Below are positions 9,926 to 17,504 of a stretch of 64,000 nt of DNA, in pieces. Within the stretch, counting starts at the first letter, position 1, and each line of letters starts with the position of its first letter. Origin of the DNA: Bacteriovoracaceae bacterium. Its GTDB lineage: Bacteria > Bdellovibrionota > Bacteriovoracia > Bacteriovoracales > Bacteriovoracaceae. The stretch is from NCBI GenBank assembly GCA_018649885.1, contig JABIHA010000087.1, positions 1 to 64,000 on the forward strand, read 5' to 3'. Made by a program: the position numbers and the translations under genes. The notes under the pieces were generated by a model, which was given only the letters and a program-made list of their open reading frames with translations, had not been told where the DNA came from and did no database searches.

Positions 9926-10705
9926 CTATATTCTAAGACTCAAGTTAGCCAGTACATTCCAATTACTTACAATGGCCCTTTTCATATGGCTAAATATCTT
10001 ACTCGACTCTACTCCGTACCCAATTCCACCATCAATAAAAACATTTCGTAACTTCAAACCAGGACCAATAAATGAATCCCCTCCAAGTCCATTGACATTT
10101 CTATCATCTGTATATGAGTACTTATCATCCACTCTATCTAGGCTTCCATTGTAACCGTAAGCGCCTATGGCAAAAGAAAGTCCAAAGGAATCTGAAAACC
10201 TGTACAGACTTTTTAAATCAACTCTAAGACCCGGAACCTTTCCCTCAAACCCCCTAGCGCCAAGAGGGCCACTATTCATTAACAAGTTTCCAATCAAAAC
10301 CTTGGGTTCAATACTAAATCCATATTTATTAATAAAACGGGCTCCGACACTCAGCCCTTTATAAGATTGCAATTTGGCACTTCGACCAGGCTGATTCCAG
10401 CCCACTTCATAGGGAAAGCTTTCATTACCTTGGTTGTAACTTTTTGAAAAATATCCAGCGACAATAGCAAATTCACTTTCATTGGTTTTTTGATGCTCTG
10501 TTTTTTTTATTTCAGAAACACCCGCTTTTCCTGAGGGCCCGAACTCCTCATCACCATTGTAAAAATTAAAATTATAAGTACGCCCATTTTGTTTTTTATT
10601 TGAATTGGATGCTACCATTTTTTTAATCTCAAGTTCTTCAGCATTTTGAGCAGAGGCAAGAGCTGAAAAAACGAACATCACAATTATTAGTATATTTTTT
10701 ATCAT
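9926..10705 (-). CDS. Exported barrel-like protein with RTYNFNFY motif (paralogue 3)
   Basis: The N-terminus is a signal peptide (MIKNILIIVMFVFSALASA). GRTYNFNFY appears around residue 41, followed by a short linker and a beta-rich domain. That domain shares many blocks with the next two paralogues: GYFSKSYNQG, SYKGLSVGARFI, FEGKVPGLRVD, the G-A-YGYNG turn, and a LSLRI end. AGAGGA lies five bases before the ATG. The gap to the preceding paralogue is only nine bases, so translation is likely coupled within one operon. Function is unknown. The shared blocks look like strands and turns of an eight-stranded barrel, which is inference. Confidence 0.8.
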   Translation of the reverse strand: MIKNILIIVMFVFSALASAQNAEELEIKKMVASNSNKKQNGRTYNFNFYNGDEEFGPSGKAGVSEIKKTEHQKTNESEFAIVAGYFSKSYNQGNESFPYEVGWNQPGRSAKLQSYKGLSVGARFINKYGFSIEPKVLIGNLLMNSGPLGARGFEGKVPGLRVDLKSLYRFSDSFGLSFAIGAYGYNGSLDRVDDKYSYTDDRNVNGLGGDSFIGPGLKLRNVFIDGGIGYGVESSKIFSHMKRAIVSNWNVLANLSLRI

Positions 10706-10714
10706 GATAGTCCT

Positions 10715-11575
10715 CTAAATTTTAAGACTTAGGTTGAGCAAAATATTCCAATTACTCATAATCACATCATCCTGATGGCCTGAAATACGGTTAGACTCAA
10801 TGCCATAGCCAATTCCACCATCAAGGGATAGATTGCCAATTTGCAGTGTTGGTCCAATATTTAGGTCTCCTCCAAATCCATTGATCCTAATTTTCTCGTC
10901 ATCACTTTGTGCATAAGGACTGTACGAGTAAATGGAATCTTTTGCTTTTAATTCGCCACCATAACCATAAGCACCAAACCCTAGAAAAAGTCCAAAGTGA
11001 TCAGAAAGCCAATACTTGTTTTTAAAATCGATCCTGAGTCCTGGCATCTTTCCTTCAAAATGGCGGCCACTGCCTCCCCCATTATTTACAGACATCCTTC
11101 CAATCATGAATTTTGGCTCAACGCTAAAATCATATTGACTGATAAAGGATAAACCGACAGAAAGCCCAGTATAGCTTTTGAGCTGGGCACTTCGATATTG
11201 ATCATCCCAAACCTCTTCATAAGGAAATTCCTCATCACCTTGGTTATAGCTTTTTGTAAAATAACCTCCAACAATTGCAACTCCACTTCTTTTGGACTTC
11301 TCAGGATCAGAATATTTTGTTTCTAAAACTTCAGCTTTTGGTGCTGTTACCACAGGCTCCTTCACCGGAGCTGCCTCGGGTACTTTTACAGTAGTCGAGC
11401 TTGGAGGCAATGCTGCCTCACCATCATTGTAAAAATTAAAGTTATAGGTGCGCCCATTTTCTTTAACAGTTTTCGTTGGATCTACTGGTTTTTCAGCAGG
11501 AGAGCCATCACCACTTTGAGCAAAAGAAAGGCTTGAGAAAGTGAGCATCATGATTAATGGTATATTTTTTTTCAT
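10715..11575 (-). CDS. Exported barrel-like protein with RTYNFNFY motif (paralogue 2)
   Basis: The start is set at ATG 11575, with AGAGG six bases upstream, rather than an in-frame GTG at 11581 that overlaps this ribosome site. After the signal peptide (MKKNIPLIMMLTFSSLSFA) come a 20-residue Asp/Lys-rich stretch, NGRTYNFNFYNDGE, a Pro/Val/Ala/Lys linker and the conserved beta domain (GGYFTKSYNQGDEEFPYEE, FEGKMPGLRIDFKNKYW, GIGYGIESNR, LNLSLKI). It is most similar to the neighbour at 11585. The pair look like a recent tandem duplication. Function unknown; an outer-membrane barrel is inferred. Confidence 0.8.
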   Translation of the reverse strand: MKKNIPLIMMLTFSSLSFAQSGDGSPAEKPVDPTKTVKENGRTYNFNFYNDGEAALPPSSTTVKVPEAAPVKEPVVTAPKAEVLETKYSDPEKSKRSGVAIVGGYFTKSYNQGDEEFPYEEVWDDQYRSAQLKSYTGLSVGLSFISQYDFSVEPKFMIGRMSVNNGGGSGRHFEGKMPGLRIDFKNKYWLSDHFGLFLGFGAYGYGGELKAKDSIYSYSPYAQSDDEKIRINGFGGDLNIGPTLQIGNLSLDGGIGYGIESNRISGHQDDVIMSNWNILLNLSLKI

Positions 11576-11584
11576 GACCACCCT

Positions 11585-12436
11585 CTATATCCTGATACTC
11601 AAATTAGCTTGCAAATTTAAGTTACCGAGAGTGACATCATCGCCATAGCCAGAAAGTTTACTGGATTCTAGCCCGTATCCTACACCACCATCAAGGTAGA
11701 CTGAGCCTAACTGCCACACAGGACCGACACTAACATCCCCACCGAAGCCTCTAGCGTTAATAGAAGAGCTATCATCATCCTCTGAGTAATAGAAATAGGA
11801 CCTATTGGCCTCTTTTAATTTTCCAACATAGCCATAACCACCGAGGGCTAAGAAAATCCCAAAATGATCAGAGATCCAGTATTTATTTTTAAAATCAACT
11901 CTAAAGCCCGGGACTTTTCCTTCAAATTTTCGCTGACTACCACCTGCATTTTTGGCCGTCATTTTCCCAATCATAATCTTGGGCTCAATACTAAAATCAT
12001 AACTGCTGATAAAAGACATACCCAAAGAAAAACCACTATAGGAATCAAGTGTTGCAGACCTGCGTCCAGTCATAAATTCCATATCAGAGCTCCAGTAAGG
12101 ATCTTCTTCAGACTCTCTGGTGCTGTCATTGTAATTTTTTGAGAAGTAACCGCCCACAAAAGCGATTCCACTTCTTTTAAGTTTTTCAGGATCAGCTTTT
12201 TTTGCAACACTCACAGCTGGTGCAGGTGCGGGGGCGGGGGCAGGGGCAGGGGCAGGGGCCACAACTGGAACAGCAGGTGCCATAGAAGCAGCTGGCTGAA
12301 CTCCCTCGCCATCATTATAAAAGTTAAAATTGTAGGTAATTGAAAAGCCCGAAATGGGAAAGGCCAAAATACCAAAGAGAATTAGCATAGCTGAGCTCTT
12401 TAGTACTAACCTGTAAAAAGACTTATTGTTATCCAT
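11585..12436 (-). CDS. Exported barrel-like protein with TYNFNFY motif and Ala-Pro linker (paralogue 1)
   Basis: The open frame extends to 12511, but the real start is ATG 12436: AAAGGAGTG lies just upstream and the protein then begins with a normal signal peptide (MDNNKSFYRLVLKSS...). The upstream part of the frame would run through the promoter. The signal peptide leads straight into ITYNFNFYNDGE, then a linker of repeated Ala-Pro encoded by GGGGCA-type hexamers (about 12218-12262), then the conserved barrel-like domain (KRSGIAFVGGYFSKNYN, FEGKVPGFRVDFKNKYWISDHFG, GVGYGLESSKLSG, NLSIRI). First gene of the four-gene run, so nearest to the sigma-54 promoter. Confidence 0.85.
   Translation of the reverse strand: MDNNKSFYRLVLKSSAMLILFGILAFPISGFSITYNFNFYNDGEGVQPAASMAPAVPVVAPAPAPAPAPAPAPAVSVAKKADPEKLKRSGIAFVGGYFSKNYNDSTRESEEDPYWSSDMEFMTGRRSATLDSYSGFSLGMSFISSYDFSIEPKIMIGKMTAKNAGGSQRKFEGKVPGFRVDFKNKYWISDHFGIFLALGGYGYVGKLKEANRSYFYYSEDDDSSSINARGFGGDVSVGPVWQLGSVYLDGGVGYGLESSKLSGYGDDVTLGNLNLQANLSIRI
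12218..12262 (-). repeat. Hexanucleotide repeat coding for the Ala-Pro linker
   Basis: On the plus strand this reads as near-perfect copies of GGGGCA with GGTGCA and GGGGCG variants. On the minus strand it codes for alternating Ala and Pro. Gain or loss of a unit would keep the frame and change linker length. Confidence 0.75.
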
Positions 12437-12473
12437 CGTTACACTCCTTTTAGCGTTATTGATGAATAATAAA

Positions 12474-12490
12474 AGCAAATCTCCTGCCAA
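12474..12490 (-). promoter_or_regulatory. Sigma-54 (-24/-12) promoter of the TYNFNFY operon
   Basis: The minus strand reads TTGGCAGGAGATTTGCT. The -24 element is TTGGCA and the -12 element TTGCT, with the invariant GG and GC exactly 12 bases apart. A transcript would start near 12463, leaving a short leader that contains the AAAGGAGTG ribosome site before ATG 12436. The neighbouring gene encodes a sigma-54 activator. Confidence 0.85.
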
Positions 12491-12507
12491 GAATGTCTCC
12501 CCTAAAT

Positions 12508-14244
12508 TCATGGTCTTTCCTCAAAGTCCATGACACTTTTGTCATGGTTTATGACTTTTTCTTCTTCATAATCAGAAATTAAGCGAAATAAACTTCTCCC
12601 AGTAATCCCGAGCATTTTTGCCGCTTTTGTCTTATTACCCTGACTTTTAATGAGAGCTCTCTCGATTTGTCTTTTTACAAAGACTTTTTTGGCAGTATTG
12701 AGGTTTAACGGATAGTTTTCTGAAGACTTTTCTCCGGACCCCGAACACAAACTAAAATCCTCTCTGGTAATCAACTTGGAATTAGAAAGTATCGCCGCTT
12801 TTTTAACGATGGCCGAAAGCTCTCTAACATTTCCAGTCCATACATTATTTTTCAGAAACTCTTCCGCTGAAGGAGAAAAACCTTCTGCTATAGTTGGGTG
12901 GGCAAGCTTAGTTTGATGGAGAAAGTAGCTGGCGAGGGCCATAGTATCTTCTTCACCTCGATCCTTTAGTGAAGGAAGGGTAAGAGTCGCCTCACTGATC
13001 CTATAATAGAGATCTTCTCTGAATTCACCCTGTTCAATTTTCTTTCTTAAATTTTTATGAGTAGCACAAATAAGTCTAACCTTGACCTTCGTTTCTCCAC
13101 CACCTACAGGCTGAACAATGCCATCTTGGAGCACTCTTAAAAGCTTGGCCTGAATATCTAGTGGAAGATCCCCTATTTCATCTAAAAATAAAATTCCACC
13201 ATGTGCTTGTTGGATTTTACCTATCTGGTCTCTATCAGCACCAGTAAATGAGCCTCTTTTATGTCCAAAGAGATAGCTCTCTGCCAGCTGAGCTGGAATC
13301 GCCGCACAGTTGACGCATGTGATTTTTCCTATACCTGAGACCTTAGAGATATACTCAGCAAGCATCTCTTTACCAGCTCCAGTCTCCCCTTCAATGAACA
13401 AAGATAAGTCTGTTTTAGCTAGTTTATCAGTAAGCCTTTGAAGCCTACCCATATTCTCGCAGCTTCCCCAAAAGAACTCTCCCTTGACGACCTTTTTTTG
13501 CTGCTCTTTCATTTTACTGAGAGATTCATACAAAAGGTGGGCACCTAGGCCTTGAGCTGCCAGGTGAAGAATTGTTTTAAGGGTGCCCTCTGGAAGCAGC
13601 TCCTTATTTTCATTTTCCGGAAGATATAAAACGACTTCATCGTCATCAGAAATCTTCGATCTTACGAGTAAAAAATTAAAGGTGGAAAGCCCTGCTTCAA
13701 AGAGCATGGTGTGAGTGTCAAAGCTCATTTTCACCACTGTAGTCTCAGCATTTTTGGGTCTATCCAAAAAGGAATTGAGCACAAACTCTGCTCTATTTTT
13801 TATTTTAAGATTTACACTACTGAGAATTTGAACAAGACCTGCACGTCTGAGAAGTAGTGCTCCGCGATCTCCTCCTACAATTTCGATGATAAAATTAAGA
13901 AGTTTATCGGGGTAGTTTTTTTTCTTTGGGTCTTGTGGCAGTTTTGAGAAATCAAAATCCACCATTTTATTCTCTTCCCCTATATAGACCACCTGAAATT
14001 GGTGAATCTTTAAAATGCTGTCCACTTTTAAATCTCGATTCCAAGGACCTTCAAGATTTTTCTCTTTTACTCCAAGGCAGAAAAATTGAACAGAGTCCTT
14101 CTCTTTGACAATGGTCATTCCTTCACCGGGAAAATCGGAGATTGTATAGTCAAAATTTCCGCTGCCACCTACTGTTGTGACTCTTTGTGCAGGAGTGAAT
14201 TTTAAAAGTATTTCATTTCCATGAAAAACTATTATCTGTCCCAT
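12508..14244 (-). CDS. Sigma-54-dependent transcriptional activator (FHA-like/GAF-like + AAA+ + Fis HTH)
   Basis: The protein is a bacterial enhancer-binding protein of 578 residues. The first 90 residues look like an FHA fold, but the usual Arg and Ser/His phosphothreonine contacts are not evident (VGGSGNFDY where GRS is expected). A GAF-like region follows (about 120-235). The AAA+ domain has Walker A GETGAGKE (286-293), the sigma-54 contact loop GSFTGA (331-336) and Walker B ILFLDEIGDL (351-360). The C-terminus has a Fis-type helix-turn-helix (QGNKTKAAKMLGITGRSLF). AGAAGGTG precedes the ATG. It lies three bases after the kinase gene, so the two are co-transcribed. It probably activates the sigma-54 promoters at 12474-12490 and 16057-16073. 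Its own 3' end contains the palindrome at 12529-12546. Confidence 0.92.
   Translation of the reverse strand: MGQIIVFHGNEILLKFTPAQRVTTVGGSGNFDYTISDFPGEGMTIVKEKDSVQFFCLGVKEKNLEGPWNRDLKVDSILKIHQFQVVYIGEENKMVDFDFSKLPQDPKKKNYPDKLLNFIIEIVGGDRGALLLRRAGLVQILSSVNLKIKNRAEFVLNSFLDRPKNAETTVVKMSFDTHTMLFEAGLSTFNFLLVRSKISDDDEVVLYLPENENKELLPEGTLKTILHLAAQGLGAHLLYESLSKMKEQQKKVVKGEFFWGSCENMGRLQRLTDKLAKTDLSLFIEGETGAGKEMLAEYISKVSGIGKITCVNCAAIPAQLAESYLFGHKRGSFTGADRDQIGKIQQAHGGILFLDEIGDLPLDIQAKLLRVLQDGIVQPVGGGETKVKVRLICATHKNLRKKIEQGEFREDLYYRISEATLTLPSLKDRGEEDTMALASYFLHQTKLAHPTIAEGFSPSAEEFLKNNVWTGNVRELSAIVKKAAILSNSKLITREDFSLCSGSGEKSSENYPLNLNTAKKVFVKRQIERALIKSQGNKTKAAKMLGITGRSLFRLISDYEEEKVINHDKSVMDFEERP
12529..12546. 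promoter_or_regulatory. Palindromic operator / upstream activator site
   Basis: CATGACACTTTTGTCATG is a near-perfect inverted repeat, centred about 50 bases upstream of the -24 element of the TYNFNFY promoter and lying inside the 3' end of the activator gene. Its core TGACA-C-TTTTGTCA matches, at 13 of 14 bases, a second site at 15854-15867. Most likely the enhancer site of the adjacent activator. Confidence 0.65.
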
Positions 14245-14247
14245 ATA

Positions 14248-15816
14248 TCACCTTCTCACGGCATTAATTGTTGTTAGTTTATTTTTTTCCACCTTTATCT
14301 CTCTTTCATAGCGAGGGAATCCTTCCCTGCTAAAAGATAAAAGGTGAAGACCAATTTTAATTTTTACTTTTCTACCAAAGAGTACATAGGGCTTGTAATC
14401 GAGGAATACTTTTGTCCCTTGATCAACATTTATTAAAAGATGTCCTACTAACTCCTGATCTGGTTTTTTAATGATAGGCTTGGTTTTTATTTTTGCGGGC
14501 GCTGCTGCCACCACTTTTACTAAGTCTTTAATCTTTTTCTTCCGAGGCGGCTTTGGCCTTTTAACAACTGGCGGTTTTTTCTCAGTCACGGAAGCTTCCA
14601 CTACTGGCTTACTCTTTATTGGTTCTATCTTTTTAGCGACTGCATTTTTTACAATTGGAGTAACTTTCTTCTTTTTGATGACCACGGCCCCAGTTTTTAA
14701 AGGCCTCGCCTGCGTTTGACTTTGATACTTGTAGCCAAATCCAACAGCTGCACTAATTAATAGTACCAGTGATAAAATGACAGCATTCCTTTTGGAAGCA
14801 CCACTTTTTAATCTCTTGGCAAGCTCTGGATTTATTAAAAGAAGGTGTTGCTTGAGTCTAATTTGAGACTCATCTCCTTTTCTTCTAAGCTCCGTATCAT
14901 ATAGTGAAACAATACTCTTTTCGAGTTTGCTTACAGGGACCTTTGAAAGAGAGGACAATTTCCCCTCGTAAAGATGCTTAATAATGTCTCTATGAGTACT
15001 ATCTGTGACTTTTTCAAATACATTTAAAATATCATGCCTAAATTTCCAGGCCTGATTGTATCTCTTTGATAGGTCTTTATTTAAGGATTTTTCGACAACT
15101 TTAACTAGCTCTGGATAGATCCGAGGGTTAAGTTTTTCCATCCTTCCCACATTGTTATTTAAAATAGAGTAAGCCAGGGCCTCATAATTATCACCACTAA
15201 AGGGAAAGCTCCCACACAGTAGACGGTATAAAAGTACACCAAGAGAGAAATAATCAGACTGAATCCCAATCTCACTCCCTTTAATTTGCTCAGGAGACAT
15301 GTAACGTGGGCTTCCAAGGAAAATTCCTGTTTGAGTTTTCTCTCCACTACCCATTTCTTTAGCTATGCCAAAATCAGAGATTTTAATCTCTCCAGTTGGC
15401 AGAATAAATATATTTTCAGGTTTTAAATCTCGGTGAACTACACCTAGTGAGTGAGGCTGCTCAAGGGCGCTAAGAACCTCGGCCCCTATGGCACAGGCGA
15501 CAGACATGGAAAGTGGGCCCTCTATATCTTCTATTAACTCTCTTAGAGTTTTGCCCACAACATATTCTTGAACTAGCACCGGTCTTCCATCTTCAGTACT
15601 CGTAATATCGATGCATTTAACAATTCTGTGGTCACTGAGTTTTTGTAGGATCTCGCCTTCTCTTTTAAAACGAGTAATCACAAAATCATCACTACAAAGG
15701 GCACCTCGAAGGATTTTTAGTGCTACTTGCTTTCCCGATTCATCCTCACCGAGATAGACATCAGAGCTTGCACCTCTACCCAGCAAATCTAAAATAAGAA
15801 AACCCTTAACTTTCAT
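14248..15816 (-). CDS. Hanks-type Ser/Thr protein kinase with TM segment and PEGA domain
   Basis: The kinase domain occupies about residues 5-270: Gly-rich loop LGRGASSDVYLG, Lys34 in VALKIL, catalytic loop HRDLKPEN (Asp130), DFG at 148-150 and the SPRYMSPEQ activation segment. All catalytic residues are present. A juxtamembrane region leads to one transmembrane helix (about 343-363), then a Lys/Pro/Val-rich spacer of about 80 residues and a C-terminal PEGA domain (GHLLINVDQGTKVFLDYKPY...), which faces the periplasm in such kinases. AGGAG precedes ATG 15816. The gene overlaps no neighbour and is followed after three bases by the sigma-54 activator, its likely partner or substrate (inference). 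The external cue sensed by the PEGA domain is unknown. Confidence 0.93.
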   Translation of the reverse strand: MKVKGFLILDLLGRGASSDVYLGEDESGKQVALKILRGALCSDDFVITRFKREGEILQKLSDHRIVKCIDITSTEDGRPVLVQEYVVGKTLRELIEDIEGPLSMSVACAIGAEVLSALEQPHSLGVVHRDLKPENIFILPTGEIKISDFGIAKEMGSGEKTQTGIFLGSPRYMSPEQIKGSEIGIQSDYFSLGVLLYRLLCGSFPFSGDNYEALAYSILNNNVGRMEKLNPRIYPELVKVVEKSLNKDLSKRYNQAWKFRHDILNVFEKVTDSTHRDIIKHLYEGKLSSLSKVPVSKLEKSIVSLYDTELRRKGDESQIRLKQHLLLINPELAKRLKSGASKRNAVILSLVLLISAAVGFGYKYQSQTQARPLKTGAVVIKKKKVTPIVKNAVAKKIEPIKSKPVVEASVTEKKPPVVKRPKPPRKKKIKDLVKVVAAAPAKIKTKPIIKKPDQELVGHLLINVDQGTKVFLDYKPYVLFGRKVKIKIGLHLLSFSREGFPRYEREIKVEKNKLTTINAVRR

Positions 15817-15840
15817 ATATCTCCTAAAAACCTAGACCAC

Positions 15841-15868
15841 TTAATATCAACTATGACATTTTTGTCAA
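15841..15868 (-). promoter_or_regulatory. Sigma-70-type promoter of the kinase-activator operon
   Basis: On the minus strand TTGACA (15863-15868) and TATTAA (15841-15846) are separated by 16 bases and end 25 bases before the kinase ATG. The -35 hexamer is overlapped by the palindrome at 15854-15867, an arrangement that would block polymerase when occupied. Confidence 0.6.
15854..15867. promoter_or_regulatory. Second copy of the TGACA-N-TTTTGTCA operator
   Basis: TGACATTTTTGTCA differs at one base from the core of the site at 12531-12544. Here it overlaps the -35 box of the kinase operon and lies about 220 bases upstream of the predicted start from the divergent sigma-54 promoter at 16057-16073, a normal distance for an enhancer. 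One site could thus repress one direction and activate the other. Confidence 0.6.
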
Positions 15869-15989
15869 TAGTATCAGAGAAAAATTAATATGAAGAAATT
15901 TTTCTTTTTATTTCAGCCAGTTCCGACTGTTCTGGAACATATAAGAAATACCACAGAGCAGTATTAGAGACAGGGTTTAGAGACAGGAT

Positions 15990-16006
15990 TGACACGAACT
16001 GTGACA
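15990..16006. promoter_or_regulatory. Possible weaker operator half-sites
   Basis: TGACAC and GTGACA flank a five-base centre (TGACACGAACTGTGACA), an imperfect inverted repeat resembling the two better sites. It lies about 60 bases before the -24 element at 16057. It could be a secondary activator site. Confidence 0.3.
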
Positions 16007-16056
16007 TAAATAGCATAGCTACCCTACTAACCTCTCCATTTTCTAGATACCTGAAA

Positions 16057-16073
16057 CTGGCAAAGAACTTGCT
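16057..16073 (+). promoter_or_regulatory. Sigma-54 (-24/-12) promoter of the divergent lipoprotein gene
   Basis: CTGGCAAAGAACTTGCT carries TGGCA and TTGCT elements with GG and GC 12 bases apart. It lies 49 bases before the ATG at 16122, so the transcript start would fall near 16084, followed by the AAGGAGAGAG ribosome site. It mirrors the promoter at 12474-12490 on the other side of the activator operon. Confidence 0.8.
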
Positions 16074-16121
16074 TTAGTACAGGTAAAAATAATTTGATTC
16101 TCAAATCAAGGAGAGAGAAAA

Positions 16122-16715
16122 ATGAAAATAACCAACTTAAAAAAATTATCAGTCCTTATGTGTTTATTAACTCTAGTTGCTTGTAAAATTGAAGGGGAAG
16201 CCGACTTTACTGCTTCGCCCTCATCTGGGCCTTCAATAAATGCATACCACTCTAATGTCGACCACCTGATGCTCTATGATTTTGCCGATGTCAGTGGTTA
16301 TGAAGTTGAGGACACATGTGACTCAGTGATGTTCAACCTAAGCTACAAACCACACGTAGTTGATGTGTATAAGAAAAGTGATTTCTCTTATATCGATGTC
16401 TACAAGTATGATGGCCTAAAAATAAGTTGTGATCGAGACACTAGGACAGTTCATTCATTAACCGTCACTCCTGGCATTAAAAGCTTGGTTGAAATGGATG
16501 AAAAGGCCTTTGTCATTGTAGAAAGAAGTATTACAGACGACCAAATCCTTGACCGCTTTCCCAATTACTATAGATTCGATGAAGATTACTTCAAAGATAC
16601 CAAAATCATTACCTACAAAGTTGATTTCAAATCATGGGTTCATATCAAAATTGATAAGGGTCTAGTCAAGTCTTACCAGGTCTCGAAATCTTCCATTCCT
16701 TTCTTGCTCTGGTAA
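16122..16715 (+). CDS. Predicted lipoprotein of unknown function
   Basis: The protein has 197 residues. A lysine-rich start and hydrophobic segment end in the lipobox LVAC (Cys about residue 21), so it should be a lipid-anchored envelope protein. The mature part is mixed alpha/beta with several Tyr/Asp-rich strands and two further Cys (DTCDS and KISCDRD), possibly a disulphide. No family is recognised. It lies directly after a sigma-54 promoter and before a strong terminator, so it may be a single-gene unit within the regulon of the adjacent activator. GGAGAG precedes the ATG. Confidence 0.75.
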   Translation: MKITNLKKLSVLMCLLTLVACKIEGEADFTASPSSGPSINAYHSNVDHLMLYDFADVSGYEVEDTCDSVMFNLSYKPHVVDVYKKSDFSYIDVYKYDGLKISCDRDTRTVHSLTVTPGIKSLVEMDEKAFVIVERSITDDQILDRFPNYYRFDEDYFKDTKIITYKVDFKSWVHIKIDKGLVKSYQVSKSSIPFLLW

Positions 16716-16752
16716 CCCCTCCGGGCCGCGAGCCTCGGGCCGCAAGGCCATT
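16716..16752. other. GC-rich patch with GGGCCGC direct repeats
   Basis: Immediately after the lipoprotein stop codon a stretch of about 37 bases is far richer in G+C than its surroundings and contains GGGCCGC twice. It may add a second stem before the terminator, or be a scrap of foreign sequence. No clear function. Confidence 0.4.
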
Positions 16753-16760
16753 TGCACCAC

Positions 16761-16792
16761 AGAGGAGATAGACTTTTCTATCTCCTCTTTTA
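16761..16792 (+). terminator. Rho-independent terminator
   Basis: A perfect 12-bp stem (AGAGGAGATAGA with TCTATCTCCTCT) encloses a four-base loop (CTTT) and runs into TTTTAA. It separates the lipoprotein gene from the gene at 16805. That gene may therefore need read-through, since little room remains for a promoter. Confidence 0.85.
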
Positions 16793-16804
16793 AAAGGAAG
16801 AAAA

Positions 16805-17419
16805 ATGAAAATGTTATTATTTGTAACTTCGATTGTTTTTTACTCTCAATTTGCACACACGAATGAGCTACAAACTAGTCAAGTTGCAAACACTGAACCT
16901 TCTACTCCAATATCCAAAAGGGTTTGGGCAGTTAGTCTGGGCATTGAAAACCAGAATATTAAACTTGGATCTCTCGATGAAAAGTTTGCTCATCAAGGCT
17001 ACCAGATTGCTGTCCAACTCCCCTCTTTTAGCGACTATAGAATTACAGTCGGCCTAATTAAGGGGACAATGGTTAGAGGAAGAAAAAATAATTACCAAAG
17101 AAACTACAGCACTATTGGAGTGGGCACTGATTTCCTGCACGACTTCCCCCTCTCCCGCCAATTTTCTTTGGAGGCCGGAACAAACCTTACCGTTCTAAAA
17201 GGTAGCCATGGCCCTACAACGTCTAATCTTTGGGCCTACTCGGGCGGTATTATGGCAGGCCCAAGATTTGATACTGACGTATTCTTTGTCAGCCTACTAG
17301 GTAAGATCGGATACACAGTCACACACCTATCAAGTGAAAATTCTGATTTCATGGATTTTAAGCGCACCAATTTCGGACGCAATTTGGCCGCGAACTTAAA
17401 CCTTGGGATTAAATTTTAG
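16805..17419 (+). CDS. Exported barrel-like protein of unknown function
   Basis: The protein has 204 residues. It starts with a signal peptide (MKMLLFVTSIVFYSQFAHT), a Ser/Thr/Pro-rich spacer, then strands of alternating pattern with Gly-rich turns (TIGVGTDFL, AYSGGIMAGPRF, SLLGKIGYTV) and ends NLNLGIKF. The final Phe and the pattern suggest an outer-membrane barrel. It lacks the TYNFNFY motif of the genes across the kinase operon but has similar size and likely location. AAGGA precedes the ATG; a terminator lies just upstream. Confidence 0.7.
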   Translation: MKMLLFVTSIVFYSQFAHTNELQTSQVANTEPSTPISKRVWAVSLGIENQNIKLGSLDEKFAHQGYQIAVQLPSFSDYRITVGLIKGTMVRGRKNNYQRNYSTIGVGTDFLHDFPLSRQFSLEAGTNLTVLKGSHGPTTSNLWAYSGGIMAGPRFDTDVFFVSLLGKIGYTVTHLSSENSDFMDFKRTNFGRNLAANLNLGIKF

Positions 17420-17504
17420 TTAACACTGTCTGTTGGCTGCAATGCTAGTTGAAGGCCTAGATGTTTTTGGAGAGAATATTACTAACTTATAAAAGGAGTT
17501 ATCG

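Noticed and set aside
12437..12511. N-terminal extension of the first TYNFNFY protein
   Set aside because: It would be encoded across the sigma-54 promoter and ribosome site, and would bury the signal peptide.
15989..16016. Sigma-70 promoter TTGACA-N16-TAGCAT for the lipoprotein gene
   Set aside because: The -10 match is poor, and a near-consensus sigma-54 promoter lies closer to the gene.
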